64,000 nucleotides of DNA, taken from Curvularia sp. ZM96. Its lineage: Eukaryota > Ascomycota > Dothideomycetes > Pleosporales > Pleosporaceae. This document shows, one piece after another, positions 12,405 to 23,235 of this stretch; the first letter of the stretch is position 1, and each line of letters opens with the position of its first letter. A program made the translations under genes and the position numbers. The stretch spans positions 8,034,401-8,098,400 of the forward strand of contig JAJGBQ010000001.1 in assembly GCA_022457065.1 (NCBI GenBank). The letters run 5' to 3'. The notes beneath the pieces are model-generated. The model made no database searches, was not told the origin of the DNA, and saw only the letters and a list, made by a program, of their open reading frames with translations.

Positions 12405-13855
12405 CTAGTTAGTAGGGCTCGTCCTAGTAGTCCTAGCTATAAGGATATCGCAGCTAGGGTTATTTGCTGCGTGAGGCTTACTACAGTTGACGCACTTAAA
12501 AATAGTGTGTACGCATGCTTTTCCTTTTGTGGGGCAGGACTTGCATTTATGTAGGCTTGTGTGGTGAGCCTCACTGCAGATCTGACAGGCTACTTTCGAG
12601 CATCTAGCCTCTAGGTGGCCAAAGCCTTGGCATTTCGAGCATTGTCTAGAGTTATTAATAACTCGTAGCTTCTCTGCTCTAAGGCTCTCTCCTAGGATAT
12701 AGAGCTTTCCTCTAATAGCCTTAAGAGCCTCCTCTTCGGTCGCAAAGGCGACGCAGGCGGAGCCGTAGCTCTGCTGTTCTCTCTTAGACTCGGGGGTGAG
12801 CCAGAAAGGAGTGCCTACTACTTTTAGGCCTTTATTAAAGGTCTCGATTTCCCCTTAATTACCTCTAGGCTGTGGTTCGTTGGTAGCTTGTGGATAACTA
12901 CTTTATACCATGAGGTAATAGGCTGCGCTGCCTTAAAGGCTACTAGATCCTTCCAGATCCTCTGGTTTTCTAGCAGGTACTTGGCTGTGAAGGAAGGCGT
13001 GGTAGTAACTACCTTATTTCCCTTTGATGATATAGTCACTGACGCGACTACAGGCGATCGTACACCTCCTTTAGAGGTGAAGGCTTGGTTGAAGGCGTTT
13101 CTTAGCCTTAAGGCGTCAAAGGCAGCAGGAGCCCCTAGGTTGACTAGGACTAGTTGTCTCTCCTTGAGGCTCGGCTTAGCCTTTTGAGGTGTCTTCTTGT
13201 GCACAGTAGTCCACTGTTGCTCCTTGTTTATTGCTGCTGTAGCAGCTGCAGCGTACGAGGTAGGTTGCGGTGGAGCAGCTATCTGACTATTTCCCTGCTG
13301 GTTTGGTCTTGTAGTAGTAGGCCTATCGAGACGACGAACTTTATCTCTGAGCTCCTTTGAGACATTTGAAAGTGAGGAGATCTGATCTCCTAGTATGGCT
13401 GAGTTCTTCTTACTGACTCTACCTGTCTCAGTATAGTCTCTAAAGACTTCTACTAGGTCGAGCAGGTTAGTCTGCTGCGTGGGGTTATTTTCAGCTAGAT
13501 TAGCTGCTTGGACTACTAGGTTTCTAGCGATCTCCAGAGCCTCTTCTACTGACGTAGCCTTAGGTGTCCTGTTTTGGCTAGAGAAAGGATTTCTCAGCGT
13601 TGAGCCAATGAAAGGAGAGAAATTGCTTCTAGTGCGTGTCTCTGTTCGTGTCTTTTCTGGCGAGAAATTGGCTTGTCTTTTGTTTGGTGGTAGAATAGGA
13701 ATTTCAAAAACACTAGAGGTGTCTCGATTTTGAGTAGGCGTAGTTGGCTGAGTAGATTCCATTTCTATCTCGTTCTGAATCTGTCCTTCTAGCTCTATTG
13801 GCTCCTGCCTCGTCCTTGGTATATGGACGTCGATAGTATCGCTGTCAGGCGGCAT
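12405..13855 (-). CDS. LINE ORF1: gag-like nucleic-acid-binding protein (one single-base frame break)
   Basis: It starts at ATG 13855 (MPPDSDTIDVHIPRTRQEP) and is rich in Thr, Asn and Gln, with a central helical part and then CCHC-type zinc knuckles: CSKCQGFGHLEARC, then CQICSEAHH and CVNCSKPHAANNPSC. Such proteins coat LINE RNA. The frame is broken at a C4 run (12851-12854). One more base there joins the first 343 residues to the knuckle region, which then runs open to TAG at 12405-12407. Only one base separates this stop from the ORF2 ATG (TAG-G-ATG), which suggests termination-reinitiation coupling. Confidence 0.88.
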
Positions 13856-14188
13856 TCTGCTTAGTAATCCGCGTGGTCTGTGTGTTCTGCGTTAAAAGTG
13901 AGACGTGTTCAAAATTAACTCCTTTTATAGCTTCTATCTCCACAGCGCGTAGACTGCACGCCTCAAGAGTAGTTGTAATCGATTTCTAAGGGTTTGATTA
14001 TATATATTCGACTAAGATTACACCTATTCTGAAAAACTCGTAGAATTAAGGTTTGATCTGTGCTGCAGGTTTACTGGCGTATGAAAATCAGTATAATAAC
14101 TAGTGTGGTTGAGTAGTTATTTGACAGTTTATCAAAGGTAGTTGAAAAAATATCGTTGGGACGGTAATATCGTTGTATCTTTGTCTTT

Positions 14189-15042
14189 ATTACTACGATA
14201 TTTCTTAGTGTTGGCTGTCGTGGGCTAGAACTGTTTTCTTTTCTGCTTATTCCTCTCCTATAGCCTGTAATCGATGCGCGTAGCTAGCTCAATTAATGCG
14301 TGCAGCGTCTTCGGTTCGTCGTGGTGTACAAGTCCGTCCTTAATATTTTCCTTAAGTCCTGCTTCGTATGCCGTACGAAGTGATGCGTCGTTCTAATTAA
14401 TCCTAGACTGCAGTTACTTGAACTTAGCCGTATACGCGGATACCGACTTTAGCGCAAACGAGTGATCGCTCTTTCCGCTTGTTTCTTTTTATCTATTTCG
14501 CCGAAGATGCGCCCTATTTCCGTTTTAAAGTTTTCCTAGCTCTTAAATAGCTCTTGTGTTTCTTCCTTAGTCCTATAGTTGTCTGTATTCTTTAAGAAGT
14601 CTTTGATATATAGCTGTATCTATCTGGCTGCCTTGCCCTTTATATACGTACTAGCTAGTAGGATCTTTTCCTAGTCGTTGGGTACTCCGTGGTATTCGCT
14701 ATAGAGATCGGTGCTAGTTAGGAACGTCCACAAATCGTTATGACTTCTATCGAACTTCTCTAGTGGCGCTATCTTAGGTTTCGCGGTAGCTCTTTTCTCG
14801 TTAGGGGTGGCCATTAGCTGACTCGTGAGCTAATTAATTATTTCCTGCATGCCAGCCATCTACTATACTTAGATCGTGGCCTGTCGCCTAAGATTTCGCA
14901 GTTCTCGTACGTGACGCATGTTGTCGTCCTCGTCGTCACTTAGGGTTAGCATCTTATCGTCGAGTGCTAGGTTAGGCCTAGGTGCTAGACCTTGGGCAGA
15001 TCCCTAGGCACTATCCTGAGATTAAGAGTATGCGTGAGACAT
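14189..15042 (-). pseudogene. Gag N-terminus of chromovirus A, RIP-degraded
   Basis: It starts at ATG 15042 (MSHAYS), 63 bp inside the 5' LTR. Recognisable Gag stretches include KIAPLEKFDRSHNDLWTFL, a YHGVPND segment and RTKEETQELFKS, interrupted by TAG stops. The frame runs into the LINE insertion at 14175 and its zinc knuckle resumes beyond it at about 8187-8230. Confidence 0.8.
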
Positions 15043-15105
15043 CTTAAATCTTAATTAGGCGTACTGTTGGTTAAATTCTTCTATAGAATCCGTAGGTGGT
15101 CAAAG

Positions 15106-15587
15106 TGTTACACGGGGGTTCGCTATACTTACCTAGTCTCGGTCTAGGTTAGGGCGAGACTTGTTTAAAGTATTCCGTGCGATTGTTTTCTGGCGATTCG
15201 TAGTAGAGAGAAGTTATAGGAGTTTAACCGATAGTAAAGTAACAATCAATTCTATAAGATAGAATAACGACGTAGCAATCTTGTTAAGTAACAACTTATA
15301 AGAAAGTACAATCTAAGAGTTGACCACAACGAATATAATAATGAAATCCAACCCATTCTTATATCCATTGCCTTTAGTCCTGCCATCTCATCCATCTCCC
15401 CTATGCGAGATAGTTGCGATGGCGTGGCCATCTCTTCCTGCACTGCCATCTCAGATGGCCGGCCTTGGCGAGATGGCACATCACGTGATCGCCGCCCCGC
15501 GGTGATCATTACCTTTTGACGTGGCGCCCAATGGTCTCCAACCTGCGGCCCTCGTCCAGGAGAGATCCTTCGCTGTTGCTTGTAACA
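15106..15587 (-). repeat. 5' LTR of chromovirus A
   Basis: 482 bp, TGTTACACGGGGGTTCGC to GCTTGTAACA. It is GC-richer and less RIP-mutated than the 3' LTR. The right flank (CGTCTACTATAAGCAC) matches subtelomeric sequence also seen near 52735 (CGCCTACTACGAGCAC). Confidence 0.9.
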
Positions 15588-15899
15588 CGTCTACTATAAG
15601 CACTCTCTAATAATACGCTATAACTATAGAAGTTAAGAGATAATATAATATAATAGAGAAAGAATCTTAACTAGCTATTTATGCTAAGATTAAGATAGGT
15701 AAGAGAGAAGGCTTCTAAAGAAGGTAACTATTACTCTCTTCTAACTCTCTCTACTATTACTTTTTTCTCTATAGCTGCGCGATGGGATATGAGAATGACG
15801 CTAGATAGAGATATCTTAGAAAGTTTTCTAGATACTCTCTAGTATCTCTCTTTTCTATCTTCTACTAGTTATTGCGTTAGATTTAGACGAGGGCTTGAC
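15588..15899. repeat. Relic of telomere-linked-helicase upstream sequence
   Basis: AT-rich and RIP-mutated. Its first part resembles 52735-53035. Its end (GATTTAGACGAGGGCTTGACTCTAG) resembles the bases just before the hairpin upstream of the helicase gene at 55031-55055. It continues, across the nested LTR insertions, at 23236. There is no coding capacity. Confidence 0.7.
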
Positions 15900-15904
15900 T
15901 CTAG

Positions 15905-16194
15905 TGTTACACGGGGGGTTCGCTATACTTACCTAGTCTTAGTCTAGATTAGGGCGAGACTTATATAAAGTATTCTATATAATTATTTTCTAGTAATTTA
16001 TAGTAAAGAAGAGTTATAGAAGTTTAACTAAGTAAAGTAATAATTAATTCTATATAAATAGAATAACTAAGTATTAATCTATATAAGAGAAGAACTTATA
16101 AGAGTTAACTATAACGAATATAATAATAAAATCTAATCTATTCTTATATCTATTACCTCTAGTTCTACTATCTTAGCTATCTCTCTTATGCGAG
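15905..16194 (+). repeat. Solo LTR of family A, left part
   Basis: It starts TGTTACACGGGGGG and follows the family A LTR with heavy RIP-type transitions. It is interrupted at 16194 by chromovirus B and resumes at 23053. Its outer flanks are both TCTAG (15900-15904 and 23236-23240), a 5-bp target-site duplication, and no internal element region remains, so it is a solo LTR formed by LTR-LTR recombination. Confidence 0.9.
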
Positions 16195-16619
16195 TGTTAC
16201 GAACCTGAAGGAAGGAGGCACGGCGGTTAAGTTAAGGAACATCGACACCCAGTCGATGGGGCCATATGTAACGCGGGGGTCAGTGTCACGTGACTCCCTC
16301 GGACCTCTATGCACGAGGAGGGGTCTTGGCAGACTCCTCGTACATAAGCCACAGAGGAAAGCTCCTCGTACATTAGCCACCAAGCAATCCTCGGACTCCT
16401 CTGACCGAGGGTTACGAGCATCACTAGTATATAGGATAGGCATTGAGCCCTTATAGCTCGATATGTTTAACTTAAGTTACGAGTACAAGTATCTACAATA
16501 TAATAGTTACTTGTAGAGACATTGTTTATATCACCCTGTTGCTTCATCCGCGAAAAATAACCTTAGAGTCTTGACACTAGAAGTCTTATATTACTTCTAC
16601 TCAAGATCCACTCTTAACA
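16195..16619 (+). repeat. 5' LTR of chromovirus B
   Basis: 425 bp. Versus the 3' copy it differs by a dozen or so transitions, almost all in its inner (3') half and almost all in the direction expected of RIP (C to T, G to A). Confidence 0.95.
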
Positions 16620-16636
16620 CTTTGAACACCCTCACG

Positions 16637-17580
16637 ATGAGCGACATTGCTATGAACACCCTAGACGCTTCCTAGGCCGGAGGATCCGCCAACCTTAGTA
16701 ACAAGCCAGACTTGTACTATGGCGACCGCAACAAGCTTGAAGCTTGGCTCCTCTAGGTCGACCGTTACTTCCATCTCTAGGGAGATAGGATTAACGACGA
16801 TAACAAGGTCGTCTTGGCCTCCACGTACCTTCGAGGTGACGTAGAGAAATGGGCCAACCCTATCATCCAACGCTACATGGACGAATCTATCGAAGACACC
16901 GACAATGCTACCCTAGTCGAAGACTGGGACGCCTTTAAAACCAAAATGCGACAAAACTTCTCACTATTCAAAGAATCGGTAGTTGCGGAACAAAAGATTC
17001 AGACTCTACAACAGACCGGGCCTGCCGCCGACTACACGACCCTGTTCTAACAGTACGCCACGAGGATTGACTGGGACGACAACGCTCTCATGCGCATGTA
17101 CAAACAAGGTCTCAAACCCTCAGTGCGCAGAGAACTCATGAGAACTAGAACCTTAATCACCAATTTAGAGAAACTCATGACTAAAGCCGTGAGACTCGAC
17201 AATGAACTTTACGAACTCGCATTAGAAGAACGACTGTTTACGAAGGGAACGCGCAACTAGAAAAGCTCGAACGATCGGCCTCGACAAAACTAATACCGAC
17301 GTTCATAGCCTAACACGGGAAAACAACGAAACTATACTCCTAGGACCCTAGGAGCCTACTGTGGATTCGGTGTAGAACTAATGCACCTCGACAACCTTAA
17401 TAAAGGCCAAGGGCTAGGAAGGAATAACAAGGAATAACCTAAGAAGACGTTTAACTGCTATAAGTGTGGCAAGGAAGGCCACATAGCACGCGATTGCCGA
17501 AGCACAGACATAAATAAGATCAAGCAACAGCTTAATGTAATGCGAAGAAAGTCGGAACTCGACGATAATGAAAGGTAGAA
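16637..17580 (+). pseudogene. Gag of chromovirus B, RIP-degraded
   Basis: ATG at 16637 (MSDIAMNTLDAS) shortly after the 5' LTR. Matches to retrotransposon Gag include TYLRGDVEKWANPIIQRYMD, a LVEDWDAFKTKMRQNF capsid-like motif and a C-terminal zinc knuckle CYKCGKEGHIARDC (about 17456-17500). TAG codons replace Trp or Gln at several positions, so it is non-functional. Confidence 0.85.
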
Positions 17581-20500
17581 CATTATCACCTGACCTACGC
17601 TAACCGCACCTAATAGGGAAGAAGAGCTTCTTAAGAGATTTGAAGACATTACCCTCATAGCTCTAGAAGCATCTAATGAAGATGACGAACCTCCAAGCGA
17701 CGAGAAATATGAGACACCTAAGGAAAAGGGACCTTAGACGCCCAAGACAAAGTACGAAAAGATGGCTAGCTTCAAGAAGAAGTATCGACTAGCCACACCG
17801 GCACGATTGCCTAGTCGAGACAACACCTATTATGTGGAAACTCAGATTCGGAAGTTGAACGAAATACTCGGACAAGAGCACATTGTGTACGACCACACGC
17901 AACTAGGAATACTACTCCTGATGTACCATGACTTATAGCATCTCCGCTCCAAGATCGACTTCTACGAGATCAAAACCACGCAAAGCCTACCCGACTACGC
18001 GCACATCTCCGCCAACATTCAAAGACTACAAGAGAGAACGCACTGATGCAACGAATAGCACTAACAACCCTGCTAGCAAGAAAAGACGGACATACCGCAA
18101 TAGGCACAGAAGGCACAAGAAGCCTAGACTAACGACAACATATACCAAATCAGTTAACACTAGTATAACGCGAATAACCCGCAACATAGTAAGTTGTACT
18201 AGACTGCATGCACCACCGAGTTCTATCTAAAACACTAGAACGCTAAACAGAACGAAGGATGGTCACTAAAGAAGGTTTAAGGAGAACCTAGATGTAAATG
18301 GAATTGGTACGAATGCAAGAACGACCTATGCGCCAAATATCTATAGAAGAAGAGGGAAATAATTCATTTTCTAGGACACGAAGACGTAGCAGACGTCGTC
18401 TACATGCAGATTACATACGGAAACGAAGACGGCACCACTAGAGAGTGTAACTAACCGTATTAGCAAACATGCCTGAACAATAAGTGCGACAAGCACTAAG
18501 ACGCTAAAGAATATTATGGCTACGAAGAACTATAGTCTTTTTTAGGCCAGCGACAAGAGAACGCGGCCTCTCTAGGGAAATTAACACAGTAAACTCTCTA
18601 GGATTGATTAAGCTTATAGTGAAGCTTAACGGAACACGGATGTAGGCACTAGTAGATTTAGGAGCATAGGATAACTATGTTTTAGCGCACGCAGCTAAGA
18701 AAGTAGGACTTTCGCAACTACGGAAATAACATCTATATCCACTATATGTTGCCACTGGCGAGTTAATGCCAAAAGAAAACGAAATAACACACGAGGTTAA
18801 ACAAGTGACGCTCAGCATCCAAGAGCATGAGGAGGAAATTAACCTAGACGTCCTTGGACTAGCTATCTACGACATTATATTAGGACTCCTATGGCTACGG
18901 AAACATAACCCGCGGATCGACTGGAAGTCGAAGGTGTTTCAATTTAAGTGCTGCGGACTAGGCGCAACCGCAAGCCAGCCTGGATATTGGCAGAGTTCGA
19001 TGGCAGATGAGAGTAATATTACTAAGCAGTGCAATAACGCAGAAAGAGAAGCGTACTCGAAAGGTAGTTCCCTTAATAGGAAGCCAAACCTAGCAGATAC
19101 TGATACTAGGCTAACGGATCACGAAGCTAGAGGTAAACAGGAGAAGAGCGCAACTCTGGAGATCCCTGAACAGTATAGAAGATTCGAACATCTATTTTAG
19201 GAAGTGGTAGACGAACAAGCGTTACTAAAGCATTAACCTTAGGACTATGAGATAGTCTTACAGGAAGGAAAGCAACTAACTTTCGGCCTAATTTATTAAC
19301 AATTAGAACGAGAACTTGTAGTACTACGAGAGTACCTAGACAAGTTATTAGCCAAAGGCTATATATAACCGTCAACATCTCTAGCAGAATACCTAGTTAT
19401 ATTCGTACTAAAGAAGGACGGAACAGATCGACTATGCGTCGACTACAGAAAACTAAACGACATCACGGTCAAGAATCGATACCTACTACTAAACATTAAA
19501 GAACTCTAGGATTAATTATCTCGAGCAAAGATCTTTATAGCATTAGATCTAAGAGACGGATACTACCTTATTAGAATTAAGGAAGGTGAAGAATAGAAAA
19601 CGGCTTTCCGAACACGATACGGACACTACGAATACACAGTCATGCCGTTCGGGCTCACGAACGCCCTAGCCACATTTCAAGTACTCATTAATAACGTACT
19701 TAGACTCTATTTAGATATATTCGTTATCGCCTACCTAGATAATATCCTAATCTACTTAGAGAATAAGAAGGACTACACTAGACACGTCATAAAAGTACTT
19801 TAAGCTCTTAACGACTACAGCCTTCGACTTAAGCTAAAGAAGTGTGAATTTTATAAGATTAAGGTCAACTTTCTAGGCTACGTAGTAGGGATAAACGGAG
19901 TATAAATAAGTAAAGAAAAGATTAAAGTTATTAAGAACTGGCTAACACCGAAGAACGTTACGGACATTTAATTATTTCTCGGATTCGTAAACTTTAACTA
20001 AGAATTTATTAAAGATTACTCTAAGATCGCGACACTAATAACGCGGCTCACACGAAAAGATACTCTATGGAACTAGGATAAAAAGGCTGACAATGTCTTT
20101 AAGACACTTAAGGAAGCATGCATTACGCCACTATACTTTAGAATATTCGTTTTAGGAGTACTACTAAAATTCGAAACCGATGCATCGGACTTAGCCTTAG
20201 AAGGCTGCGCTAGCATCTACATTAATAGCAAATAGCACCTGATAGCATATTACTCAAGAAAGTTCTCAGGACTAGAAGAACGATACGACGTACACGACAA
20301 GGAACTACTTACGATAGTTACATGTCTAAAATATTAGAGAATATACGCAGAAAGCTGCTTAGAACTCACCGTCTATACGGATCACAAGAACTTAGTACAC
20401 TTCACTACCACGAAACCTCTTAATTAACGCCAGACCCGCTAGGCTAAGCTACTTGGATAATATAAATTCAAGATTGTGTACACACTAGGAAAAGAAAACG

Positions 20501-22074
20501 GTAGAGCAGACGCTCTTAGCCAAAGACTAGATATCGCAGGAACTAAAGAAGTTATCAACACCGCGATACTTAAGTAAAACGAAGATGGATCCCTAGAACT
20601 AGCAAGGACTATCAATAGAATACTCAAAATCAGGAACGATGTACATAAAGACTAGCAAGAAGAAATTATTCGACAACATCACGACGATCTAGTACACGGA
20701 CACCCTGGGATCGCTAGAATAATGGAACTAATTTGACGAAACTACGAATTTAGCAAAATGAAGGACAAGATTATAGCCTTCATCGCTAAATGCGAACAAT
20801 GCTAGAAGAATAAGCATAGCACACACGCACTATACAGAGAAATGCAAGCACAAGAACTGCTAGATGCACCCTAGACAGACATCTCCATAGACTTCGTAAC
20901 AGGACTACTAGTCTTAAAAGACTCTACAACTAACATTAGCTACGACGCAATCCTAGTTGTAGTAGACAGATTCACTAAGTACGCAGTATATATCGCATTT
21001 AGGAAAGATTACGATGCAGAATAACTCGCATACATATTCTACGATAGAATTACGAGGAACTACGGAATACTAAAGTTAATCACCAGCGATAGAGACAAGC
21101 TCTTCACATCAAACTTTTAGACTACCTTAATGGCAATAATAGGAACAAAAAGAAAGCTATCTATAGCTTACTATCTAGAAACTAATAGACAAACAGAAAG
21201 AACAAACAGAACTATGAAAACATACCTACGCATCTACACTAACTATTAGTAGAATAATTAGGTATAATTATTACTAATAGCATAATTAGCATACAACAAC
21301 AAAACATCAGAATCTACAGGACAAATACTATTTTACGCAAATCACGGGAGACACCTAAATCTCTTTACTAGGACTTTACTAAGCATGAAAACGGAAGCAG
21401 CCATTGCAACAGCTAAAGAACTAAAGAAAACACACGAATAACTACGAGAATTACTCGAAAAGGCACAACGCTAGAGCATTTTATATGTTAACTAGAAAAG
21501 AAAAATGGCACCTTAGCTAAAGAAGAGGGATAAAGTATACCTACTCACGAAGAATCTTCGAACGAAACGACCAAGTAAAGGACTAGACAACGTCAAGGTC
21601 GGACTATTTTTAATTTCGAAGCAAAACGGACTAGTAACCTATATATTGGATCTACCACTAGACGCCAAGATACACCTAAGATTCCATATTAAACTATTGG
21701 AACTAGCAGACCCCGAAACGCTATTACAAGAAACATTCCACTACGAAACAGAAGAAGACGACGAATTCGACGTAGAAGACCTCCAAGGATACCGAGAAAC
21801 CGGAAGGAACGATTTCCGAGACGACGACTTCTACTAGGAATAGCTAGTCAAATGGAAAGGATACCTAGAATTAGAAAATATATAGGAACCCGAAGCTAAT
21901 CTACAAAACTGTCAGCAACTGCTAAAGAAATATCGAAAACAAAACAACATCCACTATTACACTAGAAGAGCAAAGCTAATAAAAGGAAAACCTGACGAAA
22001 TAAGATTCTACAATGGACCTACAACACCACAAGAATCACAAAAAGAAACACGTACTATCAAGAAGAGAAAATAG
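17581..22074 (+). pseudogene. Pol of chromovirus B, RIP-degraded
   Basis: Domains in order: aspartic protease (about 18600-18960) with ALVDLGA where DSGA is expected and LGLLWLRKHNPRIDW; reverse transcriptase (19380-19930) with VDYRKLNDITVKNRY, MPFGLTNALATFQ and YLDN in place of YLDD (a G-to-A change of the second Asp); RNase H with ETDASDLALEG and YTDHKNL; integrase with HHDDLVHGHPG, the CEQC zinc site, ISIDFVTGLLV and ITSDRDKLF; and a chromodomain LVKWKGYLELE...EPEANLQN (21835-21905). It ends at TAG 22072-22074, overlapping the antisense ORF by 17 bp. Dozens of TAG stops make it inactive. Confidence 0.9.
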
Positions 22075-22570
22075 GAGTATCGCCAGGATTCGAGGGCGAG
22101 GCGAGGGCGTCTAAGGACCCCAAAGTACTCCACATAACCGGCGAAAACCCTACTAACGCATCCGCCGCGGGGCAATCTAGAGACTCTTGCGCATCTACAT
22201 CATCACCACCTTCGCGCAAGGTGTCCGCCAGACACATGGTCTTTTTCGCAGCACGCTCCTTAGCCTGCTTCAAAATCTTCTTATTTCGCATTAAGCGCGA
22301 AATCACCTGAGCCAACAACTGCTTATCTTCATCCACCTTCTTTTGATACTCTTCACGAGTCTTGTCTAAGGACACCCACGACATGTTGACACATGGGTGG
22401 CCCAGACGAGTGCACTCGGAGCACTTTAAACGCTTGCCGTCGACCTCGGGCATCGCGACGCACTGACGGTTGTTTGCGAAACAATAATCGCAGGGGACGG
22501 GCGCAGGGAGGCCGTTACGACGAATCTCAAGAGCAAGACGAAGATGTTCTTTAGACCTAGGGGCAGACAT
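22058..22570 (-). CDS. Intact antisense accessory ORF of chromovirus B: Zn(II)2Cys6-like protein with coiled coil
   Basis: 170 residues from ATG 22570 (MSAPRSKEHLRLALEIRRNG) to TGA 22058-22060; an in-frame open stretch continues upstream into the 3' LTR, but this ATG precedes the conserved part. The cluster CDYCFANNRQC...KCSECTRLGHPC has spacing C-x2-C-x6-C-x12-C-x2-C-x6-C, exactly the binuclear Zn(II)2Cys6 pattern. A charged coiled-coil-like helix follows (about residues 75-125, EEYQKKVDEDKQLLAQ and KQAKERAAKK), as in Gal4-type dimerising factors. The tail LDALASPSN resembles that of the damaged copy in chromovirus A. It is antisense to pol, tail-to-tail with a 17-bp overlap. Function is unknown; control of the element's or host chromatin's expression is speculation. 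Confidence 0.7.
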   Translation of the reverse strand: MSAPRSKEHLRLALEIRRNGLPAPVPCDYCFANNRQCVAMPEVDGKRLKCSECTRLGHPCVNMSWVSLDKTREEYQKKVDEDKQLLAQVISRLMRNKKILKQAKERAAKKTMCLADTLREGGDDVDAQESLDCPAADALVGFSPVMWSTLGSLDALASPSNPGDTPIFSS

Positions 22571-22627
22571 TGTTAGCCACAGGCATACGGAAAAGCTTGA
22601 GGACAAGCTTAGGAAGGAGGGAGATGG

Positions 22628-23052
22628 TGTTACGAACCTGAAGGAAGGAGGCACGGCGGTTAAGTTAAGGAACATCGACACCCAGTCGATGGGGCCATAT
22701 GTAACGCGGGGGTCAGTGTCACGTGACTCCCTCGGACCTCTATGCACGAGGAGGGGTCTTGGCAGACTCCTCGTACATAAGCCACAGAGGAAAGCTCCTC
22801 GTACATCAGCCACCGAGCAATCCTCGGACTCCTCTGACCGAGGGTTACGAGCATCACTAGTATATAGGATAGGCATTGAGCCCTTATGGCTCGATGTGTT
22901 CAACTTAAGTTACGAGTACAAGTATCTACAATACAATAGTTACTTGCAGAGACATTGTTCATATTACCCTGTTGCTTCATCCGCGAAAAACAACCTCAGA
23001 GTCTTGACACCAGAAGTCTTATATTACTTCCACTCAAGATCCACTCTTAACA
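22628..23052 (+). repeat. 3' LTR of chromovirus B
   Basis: 425 bp, TGTTACGAACC to CTCTTAACA, the better preserved of the two LTR copies, followed at once by the GCGAG duplication. Confidence 0.95.
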
Positions 23053-23235
23053 GCGAGATAGTTATAATAGTATAGCTATCTCTTTATATACTACTATCTT
23101 AGATAGCTAGCCTTAGCGAGATAGCGTATTATATAATCGCTATCCTACGGTAATTATTATCTTTTTATATGGCGCCTAATAGTCTCTAACCTATAGCCTT
23201 TGTTAAGGAGATATCCTTTGCTGTTACTTGTAACA
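23053..23235 (+). repeat. Solo LTR of family A, right part
   Basis: It continues the family A LTR split by chromovirus B (GCGAGATAGTTATAATAG... to TTACTTGTAACA), with heavy RIP-type changes, and ends next to the TCTAG duplication. Confidence 0.9.

Larger units (their letters stand above)
8358..14175 (-). mobile_element. Tad-like (I superfamily) LINE, nearly intact, not RIP-mutated
   Basis: Non-LTR retrotransposon of about 5.8 kb on the minus strand, with a poly(A) tail seen as a 24-base T run at 8355-8378. TATCTTTGTCTTT occurs on both sides (8345-8357 and 14176-14188), a 13-bp target-site duplication. It carries ORF1 (gag-like, CCHC knuckles) and ORF2 (endonuclease, reverse transcriptase, RNase H, C-terminal Cys-rich knuckle). 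Unlike the chromovirus it interrupts, it has no RIP-type stops, so it inserted later. The 5' untranslated part is about 13856-14175 and the 3' part about 8379-8598. Confidence 0.93.
2364..15587 (-). mobile_element. Ty3/gypsy chromovirus A, RIP-degraded, interrupted by a LINE
   Basis: Two 482-bp direct LTRs (2364-2845 and 15106-15587), both TGTTA...TAACA, bound an internal region coding on the minus strand: gag from 15042, zinc knuckle, protease, reverse transcriptase, RNase H, integrase and a chromodomain near the 3' LTR. The gag-to-chromodomain order identifies a chromovirus-type Ty3/gypsy element. Coding frames are broken mostly by TAG where TGG or CAG is expected, a RIP signature. The 5.8-kb LINE at 8358-14175 sits inside gag. 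Without it the element is about 7.4 kb. The 5-bp flanks (ATTTT and CGTCT) do not match, so no target-site duplication is visible. Confidence 0.92.
16195..23052 (+). mobile_element. Ty3/gypsy chromovirus B with perfect target-site duplication
   Basis: 6.86-kb element with two 425-bp LTRs (16195-16619, 22628-23052) beginning TGTTACGAACC and ending CTCTTAACA, flanked by GCGAG at 16190-16194 and 23053-23057. Gag, protease, reverse transcriptase, RNase H, integrase and chromodomain are read on the plus strand and carry many TAG stops. An intact antisense ORF (22058-22570) lies between pol and the 3' LTR. Mutation is uneven: the outer half of the 5' LTR and everything from about 22075 to 23052 look nearly unmutated, while 16400-22074 is heavily changed. 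Confidence 0.95.

Noticed and set aside
16186..16456. Open frames inside the chromovirus B LTRs (also 22660-23075)
   Set aside because: They repeat identically in both LTRs on both strands and resemble no protein; they are chance frames in LTR sequence.
17928..18230. Arg/Thr-rich 100-residue frame
   Set aside because: It overlaps the damaged gag-pol of chromovirus B in another frame and has no family features.
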